From Lolium rigidum (taxonomy: Eukaryota; Streptophyta; Magnoliopsida; Poales; Poaceae), in the NCBI RefSeq assembly GCF_022539505.1, contig NC_061508.1, positions 347,523,484-347,587,483 of the forward strand: DNA of 64,000 bases, read 5' to 3'. The stretch's first letter is position 1, and each line of letters begins with the position of its first letter. The notes beneath the pieces are model-generated. The model was not told where the DNA came from and searched no databases. It was given only the letters and a program-made list of their open reading frames with translations. Positions 22,967 through 34,461 of this stretch are shown here, in pieces. A program made the translations under genes and the position numbers.

Positions 22967-23084
22967 GTAACCGCCCGCCGACCCCGCCTCGCCGTGCCCC
23001 TTCCGAATTTCGTGCGGCGGGACGAGATCCACCCCCGCTGCGCACGAAGTCGCTAACCGTTCGGCCGACTACTTCCGCCTTCGG

Positions 23085-24700
23085 GGTGCGAAATTCTCCG
23101 CGCGGCCGTAGTCGTAGAGCTTAATTGGTGCCCGCGTATGTTTTCTGCCGCTGCTGCTGCTGCGTTTGACTAGTCTAGCTCTAGCCATGGGACAAATGGA
23201 CCTTTCCCCACTTGCTATGCACTAATGGACTACTGTAGCTTGCCTTCAGGAATCTGCTGCTGCTGCTGCTAGGTGAAGCTCGAGCTGATAAAAGGAAAGG
23301 AGCGGATATTGTCTAGTTGTTTCAATTCCGGTGGCACACGCTATACGGAGACCTCTGGCTGGCCGCGGTAGGGCGGGCCTCTTCCTGTGCGTAGCTTACA
23401 TTCAAGACATTATCGTCTCTGTTTTTTCCATACCCATCTCTATATGATGACTAGCTTTATCCACATGGCCGCCCTGTGCTTCCATCATTCTGTGCTTCCC
23501 TCTTGTGATCAGAAAAGCATCGTACGCTTATTCAGAGGCTGTATGCATCAATCCACGCAGAGGCCGTGGCGTGTTCCCCTTTCGAAAAAAATACGGATAC
23601 TCGTATGGATCACTTGCACTTTCCATTAGCATCACATGGTTGTTTGTACAAGGTCGCTTACCACCGGGCCGAATATTCCAGGGTGGGAAGTTCTCCGCGT
23701 AACCTTAGTCGTAGAGCTTGATTTGGCGTTTGCAGAGGTTTTTGCTGCTGCTTCTGACTAGTCTAGTCGTGGAAGGAGCTTTCGGCGAAGCTCAAGCTGA
23801 TAAAGGAAACATGCAGATGTTGTCTAGTAGTGGCGCACGCTTGAAGGAAACCTGTGGTTGGCTGCAGTGGGGTGCCTTTTTCTGTGAGTAGGTTACGTTC
23901 AAGATATTTTTGTCTGTGTTTTTCATACCCATCCATATATGTTGATCGTTAGCTTAATCCACGTGATCGTTATGTGTTTCCATGGGATTGGACTAGTTGT
24001 GTTTTTCTGTGAGTAGGAAAGGAGCGGATGTTGTGTAGCTGTTTCAGTTCCGGTGGCGCACGCTATGAGCCTATAAGGAGACCCGTGGCTGGCTGCAGTA
24101 GGGTGTGCCTCTTTCCGTGCTTAGGTTACATTCGAGACATTTTTTTCTCTGTTTTTCATACCCATCCATATATGATGATTGTTAGCTTAATCCACATGAT
24201 CGTTATGTATTTCTATGGGATGGGACTAGTTTTGTTACATGTCCGTCGCTCTTTCCTTTTGTGATAAGAAAAGCATCATGCAGACTTGCACTTTCCTTAT
24301 GGATAAGAAAAGCTCATCGAGCGAAATGCTTGATGAGCAACACAAACCAACAAACAATTATGGCTATTTGTGTGGAAGGTTTCTGCTACTCTAGTTATAT
24401 TGGGAGATTGGCAAACTATATATGTACTGAATAGCAAGTGTAAGGAACATCACCTTCTCTACTGAATTTGCAAGCCTTGGGAGATTGGCAAACTATATAT
24501 GTACTGATTTTGCGCTTTCCTTTTGTGATCAGAAAAGCATCATACGGTTATCGCGTTTTCCTTTTGCGATCAGAAAAACATCATACAGTTATTTCGTTAC
24601 ACTTTCCATTAGCATCAAATGTTTATTTGTATGGAAGGTTTCTGATGCTCTAGTTATATGCGGAGATTGAAAAACTATATATGTATACTGGAAGGGCAAG
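23085..24700 (+). repeat. Nested degenerate tandem repeats in the 5' UTR intron of the PP2C gene
   Basis: A unit containing GTAGTCGTAGAGCTT (23110, 23705) and ACATTCAAGACATT, CATACCCATCCATATATG and TTAGCTTAATCCACATGATC (about 23395, 23890 and 24125) occurs three times. A second motif, TGTGATCAGAAAAGCATC, recurs at about 23505, 24262 (variant), 24524 and 24565. GGGAGATTGGCAAACTATATATG occurs at about 24400 and 24480. (CTG)n runs occur at 23147 and 23253. Confidence 0.75.
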
Positions 24701-25321
24701 TTTTGGGAACATTGCCTTCTGTGCTGATATGTTCTCACTTTTTTTTCTTCCATTTTCATGTTGTGCAGGGACTTTGGAGCACAGAACATATTGGCCAAAG
24801 AACTTTGATCGATCCATTGGCATGTTAAGAAGAAACACTGAAGCTACTTGCTGTAGCTATTATCAGATGTGCACATTCCCAGTTTTATGAGCTTATGAGG
24901 TACTTCCTATCAATCATAGCGTATAGTAGTTCGCTATGAATTGTTACGTAATAGATCTTGCATGTCTGGCAGCTATTTGCTCCACTGGTGAATGCTATCT
25001 TGTCCACATTTACGTTAATTGCTGCCATACTTAATTTGACGAAACCAAACACTGAATTACATCACTGTATGTCTAAGGTCAAAGAACCTTACGGCGGTTA
25101 CACGTGAATCACTATATATCCATAACCGTGCAAACAACCTGTTTCCCCATTTGATGCAGGAGTTACTGAAGTTACGCGCGTAATCTGCCTCCAACCTTAC
25201 TGGTTTTGGGCCTGGTATGTTATCGATCTGTTAAAACTCTGGAAGGCTGTTACTCAGCTGAAAGCTGTGGATTTACTTTCCTATTGACATGTTCTTTTAT
25301 CAGGTATATATATTTTCAAAA

Positions 25322-28315
25322 ATGGGAGTTTACCTTAGTACCCCCAAAACTGAGAAACTATCTGAAGATGGTGAGAATGATCAACTTAAATTTGGACTTT
25401 CATCTATGCAAGGGTGGCGTGCAAGTATGGAAGATGCTGTAAGTTTCTGTTGATCACTGTTCGATGTAGTTTAATGAAAACTTGCAGAAAGTTTTGGAAA
25501 CACAGAGATATAAAATGAGCAACATACACAAAGTAGGTGTATTATGCTTCATTCAGTAGTAAAAATGCCATTAAGGTACTTGGGGGACTGTGGACAGGAA
25601 TACTAGGAATACATATCTGAATGTTTATTTGTGAGTTAACGGTATATTTGGCAAAGCTGTGCACATCAGAGCTTTTGGTGTCTTATGTCTTGCTAATTTC
25701 TGGACTTCCAAAACCATGAGTTGAATGGTGATGTTTGATTGTTTCTCTTCTTGCAAACTAGACCTGTTGTTAGAAGACTGCTAAAAAATGGTTAACTGTA
25801 CTTGTGGCATTATACCGAAAGATCTTTTGAAGAATACGTTTGGTTTTGTTATTTCAGTAGAGCCTGCATTATGCCCCTATTTGTAAAAGAAAAGCTTTGA
25901 AGAATATTAAATGAAAAGCTAGCGTATGCTGGAACCAACTGATTGAACAGAATGGAAAATATCAACAACTTAGAAGCGATGATCCTCAGTGACTTGAAGC
26001 TTTAGCATAATACTAATAAAATCGAGGCGATTGAATTTCATCAAATATTATTTAGCTATAGTTGCAGTCTTTGTTCTTTGTGAAATCTCTAACCCATTCA
26101 GCAATCTTCCAGCATTCAGCTTTGCTAGATCTTGACAAGGACACATCATTCTTCGGTGTTTTCGATGGACATGGAGGTAAGGTTATTTGAGAAGACCAAC
26201 ACCTTTTCTTTGCCCACGATCTTCTCCACATGATACCAAAATGGTCATTTACATCATCATACCATTATCACCTTCTTGCCTCAGGAAAAGTGGTTGCCAA
26301 ATTCTGCTCAAAATATCTACACAGAGAAGTTCTCAAAAGTGAAGGCTATGCAGCTGGTGACCTGGGCACTGCTGTCCATAGAGCTTTCTTCAGGTATTGC
26401 AAACCGCTAGGTAGCCAGCTTGGGGGTTTCTCCATCTATTGTTTATTGATAATTCTCTTTGCAAGATGATATTAGTAGCAATTATTATTTTGTTGATACA
26501 GAATGGATGAGATGATGCGGGGTCAAAGAGGCTGGCGGGAACTACAGGCACTTGGAGATAAGATGAACCAGTTTACTGGCATGATAGAAGGATTGATCTG
26601 GTCTCCAAGAGGCAGCGATTCAAATGTTCAACATGATGATTGGGCTTTTGAGGAGGTAATTATGCAACTGACATGAAATGCAGTACTGCACGATCGATCA
26701 TTCATTATAGGATAAGTAATCTGCATTGCACAATTAATTTTTTCTTCTTTGGTCCTTTTGCCCAGCGTTTTCATTATTGACACGTTTTGCTATCCTGTTT
26801 TTGAGATCCTCAATGCCTATTGGTATAGCTCTTAAAATGTTTCATGAAGTCCAGGCCAGTGGGTTGGTTTTTAGTAATTTTTCAAGTTGCAAAAGAGGTG
26901 CATATGAAGAAAATTTAAACCATTAAAACTCAACTGAGAGGTTTTGTTGCCAACAATGAGAACTCTTGGAAAATTAATTCAATTTCAAAGAATACAATCT
27001 TACAGTTATATGGCCATTAAATTTTGTTATTTTGGCACTATTCTATAGTTTATTGCAGTTTAACATTGGTGCAACTCAGGGAGTCTTACAGGATAATCTT
27101 ACCAGGGACCTCACTCGGATTTTAGCGGGCCAACCTGTGGGTGCACAGCCTGTGTTGCAATACTAAGAAATAGTAAACTTGTGGTGGCAAATGCCGGAGA
27201 TTCCCGCTGTGTTATCTCAAGGAACGGCCAGGTCTGTTTTGCTTGTCCTTGTTTTTTGTTTGAGATGAGAAGATATATGCAGAGCATCTCATTCTGTAGT
27301 TGAATATATAGGCATACAATTTATCAAGAGACCACAAACCAGAGCTTGAAGCGGAGAGAGAACGAATAATAAAAGCAGGGGGTTACATCCAAATGGGACG
27401 AGTAAATGGAACAATAAACTTGTCAAGAGCAATTGGTATGCATTTTACCCTATCTTCGGTTCATATCATCCACCTTAGATGATTTCTCACGTATGTCAAT
27501 TCGCTTGTAGGAGATATGGAATTCAAACAGAATAAATTCTTGTCTCCTGATAAGCAAATGTTGACAGCAAACCCAGACATCAACACTGTAAGCAGTTCGG
27601 CTTCGGCCATTGCTTTAACTCCTACAGCTAACCAATGGCTATCATTTTCCTTGCTCCTGGCAGTTCTTATGATTTAAATATTCTTGTAGGTGGAGCTTTG
27701 TGAGGATGACGACTTTCTTGTTTTAGCATGTGATGGCATTTGGTAAATTCCTCTCTTAACAGGGTTCCATAATTGTATGTGTTTTATTTGTTTGCTTCGT
27801 TCAAACATTCAATGGAAGCTACCTGTTCTGATAGCCTAATTTGCTACTTTCTTTAAGTTATTAGCCTCGAGCCTTCAACATGATAATTGCTTTCATAAGA
27901 AGTAATGACCATATGCTCTGATGATAAACAGGGACTGCATGTCTAGCCAACAGCTGGTCGATTTCATCCACGAGCACATAAACACAGTAAGTTACTTTTG
28001 CAATGCTATACTTGTATGGATTTCATGGTCTTCAGAAGCACTTAAGGGATGAAACAAATGCAGGAGAGCAGCCTTTCTGCAGTGTGTGAAAAGGTGCTCG
28101 ATAGATGCCTGGCTCCATCAACATTAGGTGGAGAAGGATGCGACAACATGACAATGATCCTAGTGCAGTTCAAGAAGCCAATTTACCATGGCAATGATGG
28201 CAGTGCTGGTGAACAGTCAGCGGACAAGAATATCAATGCTGATGAACAATCAGCTACTGAGGATAGGAATGCCGGTGCTAGAGGGCAGTCACCTGGTGAC
28301 ATGGAAGGGTTGTGA
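25322..28315 (+). CDS. PPM-type protein phosphatase 2C, 376 aa, 10 coding exons
   Basis: Mg/Mn-dependent Ser/Thr phosphatase. Coding exons, all with GT-AG introns and consistent phase: 25322-25438, 26113-26176, 26285-26393, 26502-26655, 27106-27231, 27312-27435, 27511-27587, 27690-27742, 27932-27986 and 28064-28315, giving 1131 nt with stop. Start [20 protein letters not shown] is that of the conserved plant clade containing Arabidopsis At4g31860 and At2g25070; N-terminal Gly2 could be myristoylated. Motifs: GWRASMEDA (31-39), metal ligands Asp57-Gly58 in [28 protein letters not shown], Asp272 in LACDGIWD and Asp320 in GEGCDNMT. All catalytic residues are present. The acidic, Ala/Gly-rich tail (about 335-376) is not part of the catalytic domain. 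No frame breaks, so it is likely functional; the substrate is unknown. Confidence 0.96.
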
Positions 28316-29394
28316 GCCAACTGATCAACTCCATGGTTGTTGCCATTCTTTTTTATTTCCTTCGTCATCGATCTGCATATTCCACTCAACTCTGTCATTG
28401 TATTCAACACGCTAACATGTGCTTCTGTGATCAGCGCGAACGGGGAGAAGAACCTGTGCTGTCGTGGTCTGGTAAACATAAAGAACGATTTCTGAATCCC
28501 AGTGTGATACACTGATGCTGCAGTGGGTTAAACCATGCATGCATGGCGAAAAATTCCCATGTAAATATCGCCTGTGTGTTGAATTGTTGATACAGCCAGG
28601 GAATAACAGTACACATAAGCGGCTAGTCCATGCCGTTTTTCGTGTTTTTTTTCTCTCTCTGGCCAATCGATCTGCGCTTCCCTTTTCTTTTGGTTGTGAT
28701 GATTTGGTGTTGTCGGACGTAACCTGACTGTACCTTTGAGTGGAGATGAATATATTTAGTTCCCTTGCCAAATTTATATTTGCTCTGCAAGAACAATAGC
28801 ACTTTCAATTTTTTCTTTTAAATGGTATTATACTAATATTCTCAAGAAGGGTTTTTCTCTGTCATAGCCCCTGGACATGAGTTTTCTTTTGATATGGTCG
28901 CAAATCTTACTTTGGGGTTGATTGATACGGCCAGCTTCATGATGGTGTTTGTTGTTTCTGTGATAAATTGTTAGAAACGAATAAGCATTTAATTTTGGAC
29001 TGCTGCATGCAAATAATGTTTCGCTTCTTTGTCAACCTTTATTATTCCTTATATCTCCGACAGCATAGCATAACTACAATAACTACGATCAAAGAATGGT
29101 GGGCTAGAAATCTAGACTGGAAAAGGGCTGATGAGCAAATCTGCAGAAAGAACTGAAGAAATTTTTGCCGCGTATGTGTCTGGTGTATATGGAACAAAGA
29201 TGTCCAATTTCTGAAAACAATATGATATATAGTCCATTGGCTTTTTTTTTTTTTTGCAGCCGAGAGGCATGCCTAATCGGACTTTTCCTTTTTATGCATT
29301 GCAAAGGCAAAGCTCCTGCTCTTTACCTAAAAATCAATAAATCTGGACCGTGGAAAGAACGACAGAAAAGATCTCACATTTTCTATATTCCATT
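28316..29394 (+). other. 3' UTR of the PP2C gene and spacer
   Basis: No coding exon beyond the stop. Probable 3' UTR extends to about 28.75 kb, judging by T-rich sequence and a GAATATATTTAG segment; no strict AATAAA was placed with confidence. A T14-type run followed by GCAG (about 29246-29268) looks like a splice acceptor or poly(T) but leads to no recognisable exon. Confidence 0.4.
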
Positions 29395-30225
29395 TAGAAA
29401 CATGGAGTTTAAGAAGAAATAAGAAACATCAAATACGAAGTGTAAGCCTAGGCAATCATCCATGATGAACAAAAGACATGACTCATAGGGTAGAAATACT
29501 ATATTACATTTCCCATGTACCTTCAAACATTCTCTTCTAGCCAACTGAGACTCCTCATTTTCCTTCTTGCGTGCGACTGGATGGAATTGGCATAATGCTC
29601 TCTTGGCAGCGATGGCTAGTAAGCTCCATACAATATTGTCTCTTATTACAGATATCACCATCTGTAAGAACTTTCCCTCAATGCTACAATGTAAAACATA
29701 TTCGCTACTAAATCTGATCAGTAGCTCGCTCTCATTCAGCACAAATATATCATGGAAGATCTCACCACTGTGTTACCTTCAAGAGAAGTTAAACCAAGTG
29801 TTCGTGATGCCTCTATCGTTGACACGTCAATCCGATACTTGAAAGACCAGATTTCAGCCTCGTTGTCATAAATCACCCAAAGATCGATGACAGTAAAATC
29901 GGTGACGGAACAACTGGCAAAGACAAGAGTCCCATTCATGCCCATAGTTTCTCACAAAATTCCACATGGGGACCGCCCATCCATCAGAATGACTCATCCA
30001 TTGTGTCGAACACAACAATTTTTCCACTTCTGTCGGTCCTATCTTCAAAACGACAATGACTCCAGTGCAGGTCAGCACGATGGTGCACTGGTGGATAGCG
30101 GTTGGAACGGCACATTTTATCAGATAGCTCAAACGCCTGTCCACAGAAGGTGGTGACATAGTTTGTGGTCCGACACTGATGCACCTTGGCTGGTTGGATC
30201 CCACTGTGAGAATGTATGGCTTGAC
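29395..30225 (-). pseudogene. F-box protein gene fragment (3' part), paralogue of the gene at 45705
   Basis: Minus-strand pieces match the second half of the intact F-box gene 15.5 kb away: TVGSNQ near 30205-30190, an NPPVRH/HPPVHH segment with HRADLHW near 30090-30060, KIVVFDTMDESF near 30020-29985, then VIYDNEAEIWSFKYRIDVST and IEASRTLGLTSLE (29880-29790), and MLNESELLIRFSSEYVLHC (29742-29690). Several frame changes and a divergent tail (frame closing at 29383) make it a pseudogene. Homology stops at about 30215-30225, where Copia 2 gag sequence begins. The F-box domain itself is therefore missing and no matching 5' half was seen beyond the Copia element. Confidence 0.85.
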
Positions 30226-32862
30226 ACCCCTCAACGAGTTCTACTCCCATGTCCTCAACTACGAGGCCCTGCGCGCACAGCAGGCTCAGGCCCCCGACGA
30301 GTGGGTCTCCTCGGCGAACGCGGCTTCACGGCCTGGCTCCTTCAGCACCTCGGGCCAGGTGTGCCCCTACTACCCGCCGGCCAACCAGGGCATTGGCGGG
30401 CGCCCCTGCTGGCTATCCTCCGCAGAGCCAGGGCAGTACACCGCGTTCGAACTCGGGTGGCGGTGATCGGGTGGCGGTGATCGCCGCCAGAACGACGGTC
30501 CCAACAATGACTACAAAAGAAGCGGTGGCGGTGGTCGCAACGACCGCATGAAGGAGCGCCCACGCTACCAGATATGCGAGTACTAGGGGCATGAATCGGG
30601 CGACTGTCGCAACCACTACAACCCCGAGTTCCAACCGAACACACAACGCTCAGGCAACGTCGCGTCGACAAGCTCCAGCGACACCCCTCCCCCTTGGCTG
30701 ATGGACACAAGGGCGACGGATCACCTCACGAGCCATCTTGAACGCCTCCACATTCATGATCGCTACGACGGGAAGGATCAAGTGCAAGTGGCCAATGGTG
30801 CAGGTTTGTCAATTTTGCATATTGGTCATTCAATTTTAGCCCGTTCTTCCTTTCGCTTGAACAATATTCTTCATGTTCCTCATCTCCGACAACATCTTTT
30901 GTCAGTTTACCGCCTTGTTTGTGATAATGACATGTTTGTTGAGTTTCACCGTTGTTTTTTCTGTGTCAAGGACAATGTCACGAAGCGAATACTTCTTCAA
31001 GGTAGAAGCTGCGGAGGTCTCAACCCAATTCCTGTTAGCCAAGCCACATCATCTCGCCATGCTCTCTCCGCTGGCAAAGCAAACTTGACGCAGTGGCACC
31101 AACGTCTAGGTCATCCTACAAATAAAGTAGTTCAATCAATTGTTAGCCAAAATAATCTTTCGTGTTCTTCTGAGTCAGACAATCATGTTTCAGTCTGTGA
31201 TTCTTATCACTGTGGTAAAAGTTGTCGTATGTCTACTATGTCTCTTGAGTTAATTCACTCTGATGTTTGGGGTCATGTTATTGCCTCCTCTGGAGGTTCA
31301 AATATTATGTCAGTTTTATCGATGATTACACACATTTTTGTTGAATTTATCTTCTTAAACACAAGTTTGATGTTGAGCATGTGTTTTATGCCTTCCAGGC
31401 CTATGTTGAGCTCCTTTTGAGTTCGAAAATCAAGGCAATTCAGTCCGATTGAGGTGGTGAATATCACAAACTCCATCGATATTTTCATCGCACGGGCATT
31501 GTTCATCGCGTGTCCTGCCCTCATACGTTGCAACAAAACGGTGTTGCAGAACGTAAACATCGACATCTTGTCGAAACGGGACTGGTCCTCCTCGCGCATG
31601 CCTCCCTTCCGCTTCGGTATTGGGATGAGGCCTTCCTGACCGCCTGCTACCTCATAAATCGCATGCCTACTCCTGTACTTCAACATAAAGCACCCATCAC
31701 CCGCCTATTCAAAGTTCCTCCCATTTACTCCTTCCTTCACATTTTCGGTTGTGCCTGCTGGCCTAGTCTCCGTAAGTACAACACACATAAGTTAGCTTTC
31801 CGTTCCAAAATGTGTGTCTTTCTAGGCTACAGTCTGATGCATAAGGGGTTCAAGTGTTTGGATAGGTCCACGGGGCGCGTCTATATTTCTCGGGACGTCG
31901 TCTTCGATGAATCCATTTTTCCCTTTGCGACCCCTGGTGTCACGGTGGATGTCTCCACTCTCGAACACGTCATCACTTTTCCGTCTTCTGAACCGGCTAC
32001 GAGTGATCATGTGCGAAATTACGATCTGTCCTATCTGTCTACTGATATTTCCTCTCTAGTTGTCTCTTCGATCTTGCAGGTTCCGGAGCATGTCACGTCG
32101 CCAATCAACGTGCATGGACATGGCGCTGCCCCCGAGGACGTGACTAACGCGCCACCCTCTCCCCCGCGCGATGCGGGCTCTGCCGCAGCCCCTGCCGCGG
32201 TAGCGGTTTTGCCTACCGGGCTGCACGGCAGCCTGCCGCGCCTCGTTTTCCTGCCGCGGCAACCCCTACTGCCCCATCTGCTGAGGATCCTCCCGCGGGC
32301 GTGTGGCAGCCTGCCGCAGTTGTTTCCCCTGCCGCGGGCGTGCAACAGCCTGCTGAGGAGGCGCCTTCTGTCGCGGCACCCCTGGTCAGGGCATGACCAC
32401 CCGTCTTCGTGATGCTACTCGCTGCGAGAAGTACACCAACAACACCATCTGCTACGACACTCGACGGCAAGCCTTCTTCGTTGTTCCCCTCTCTCATCGA
32501 GAGGCTATTCATGAACCTGCATGGTGTGACGCCATGTCTGCTGAGTTCTCTGCTCTCCATCAGATCAGATCGACACCTGGACTTTGGTGCCTCGGCCTCG
32601 TGATGTCAACTTGGTCAGCTGCAAGTGGATCTTCAAGACCAAACACCATCCAGATGGCTCCATTGACAAGCATAAAGCTCGTCTTGTTGCTCGCGACTTC
32701 TCTCAGAAACACGGCATTGATTATGGGGACACCTTCAGTCCCGTGGTGAAACCAGTGACAGTTCGCCTGGTACTCTCCTTTGTTGTTTCTCGAGGATGGA
32801 GTCTTCGTCAAGTGGATGTGAGCAATGCTATTCTTCATGGCTTTCTGACTGAGGAGGTCTAT
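30226..32862 (+). pseudogene. Copia 2 gag end, protease, integrase and first part of RT
   Basis: The gag tail (LNEFYSHVLNYEALR) is at 30229-30275, followed by a Gly/Arg-rich stretch and a broken zinc knuckle (QICEY-stop-GHESGDC at about 30571-30607). The protease site reads WLMDTRATDH near 30697-30725, with Arg where the catalytic triad needs Gly. Integrase zinc-binding residues appear in WHQRLGHPTN (31095-31125), and the core is broken by stops until 31510. There QQNGVAERKHRHLVE and GCACWPSLRKYN are readable. RT resumes frameshifted at 32584 with [14 protein letters not shown] and [17 protein letters not shown], and is cut in FLTEEVY at 32862. Non-functional. Confidence 0.87.
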
Positions 32863-34461
32863 TGATGCGTGTAGTTGACACGTCCGTTGGGAACCCCAAG
32901 AGGAAGGTGTGATGCGCACAGCGGCAAGTTTCCCTCAGTAAGAAACCAAGGTTTAATCGAACCAGTAGGAGTCAAGAAGCACGTTGAAGGTTGATGGCGG
33001 CGGGATGTAGTGCGGCGCAACACCAGAGATTCCGGCGCCAACGTGGAACCTGCACAACACAACCAAAGTACTTTGCCCCAACGAAACGAGTGAGGTTGTC
33101 AATCTCACCGAGCTTGCCGTAACAAAGGATTAACCGTATTGTGTGGAAGATGATTGTTTGCAGAGAAAACAGTAAAAACAAGTATTGCAGCAGATTTGTA
33201 TTTCGGTATTAAAAGAATGGACCGGGGTCCACAGTTCACTAGAGGTGTCTCTCCCATAAGATAAAAGCATGTTGGGTGAACAAATTACGGTCGGGCAATT
33301 GACAAATAGAGAGGGCATAACAATGCACATACATGACATGATAAGTATAGTGAGATTTAATTGGGCATTACGACAAAGTACATAGACCGCCATCCAACTG
33401 CATCTATGCCTAAAAAGTCCACCTTCGAGGTTATCATCCGAACCCCCTCCGGTATTAAGTTGCAAAGCAACGGACAATTGCATTAAGTATGGTGCGTAAT
33501 GTAATCAACAACTACATCCTCGGACATAGCGCCAATGTTTTATCCCTAGTGGCAACGAGCACAACACAACCTTAGAACTTTACGTCACTTGTCCAGTGTC
33601 AATGCGGGCATGAACCCACTATCGAGCATAAATACTCCCTCTTGGAGTTAAAAGTAAAAACTTGGCCGAGCCTCTACTAGAAACGAGAGAGCATGCAAGA
33701 TCATAAACAACACATGTGTAATAACTTGATAATTAACATGACATGGTATTCTCTATCCATCGGATCCCGACAAACACAACATATAGAATTACGGATAGAT
33801 GATCTTGATCATGTTAGGCAGCTCACAAGATCCAACAATGAAGCACAATGAGGAGAAGACAACCATCTAGCTACTTGCTATGGACCCATAGTCCGGGGGT
33901 GAACTACTCACTCATCACTCCGGAGGCGACCATGGCGGTGTAGAGTCCTCCGGGAGATGAATCCCCTCTCCGGCAGGGTGCCGGAGGAGATCTCCGGAAT
34001 CCCCCGAGATGGGATCGGCGGCGGCGGCGTCTCGGTAAGGTTTTCCGTATCGTGGTTTTTCGCATCGGGGGTTTCGCGACGGAGGCTTTAAGTAGGCGGA
34101 AGGGCGAGTCGGGGGCCGGACGAGGGGGCCACACCATAGGGCGGCGCGGGCCCCCCGGGCCGCGCCGCCTTGTGGTGTCGCCACCTCGTGGCCCCACTTC
34201 GTGTGTTCTTCGGTCTTCCGGAAGCTCCGGTGGAAAAATAGGCCCCGGGTCTTCGTTTCGTCCAATTCCGAGAATATTTCGTTACTAGGATTTCTGAAAC
34301 CAAAAACAAGCGAAAAACGAGAACCGGCACTTCGGCATCTTGTTAATAGGTTAGTTCCGGAAAATGCACGAATATGACATAAAGTGTGCATAAAACATGT
34401 AGGTATCATCAATAATATGGCATAGAACATAAGAAATTATCGATACGTCGGAGACGTATCA
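32863..34461 (-). repeat. 3' LTR of Gypsy copy 3
   Basis: About 1599 bp from TGATGCGTGTAG to GAGACGTATCA (plus-strand reading). It is bordered at 34462 by GCATCCCCAAGCTTAG, the reverse complement of the purine-rich AAGCTTGGGGATGC found before the other 3' LTR. Confidence 0.95.

Noticed and set aside
23147..23280. (CTG)n runs as a coding polyglutamine/leucine tract
   Set aside because: They lie after a strong splice donor at 22967 and inside a repetitive non-coding stretch; no open frame is maintained.
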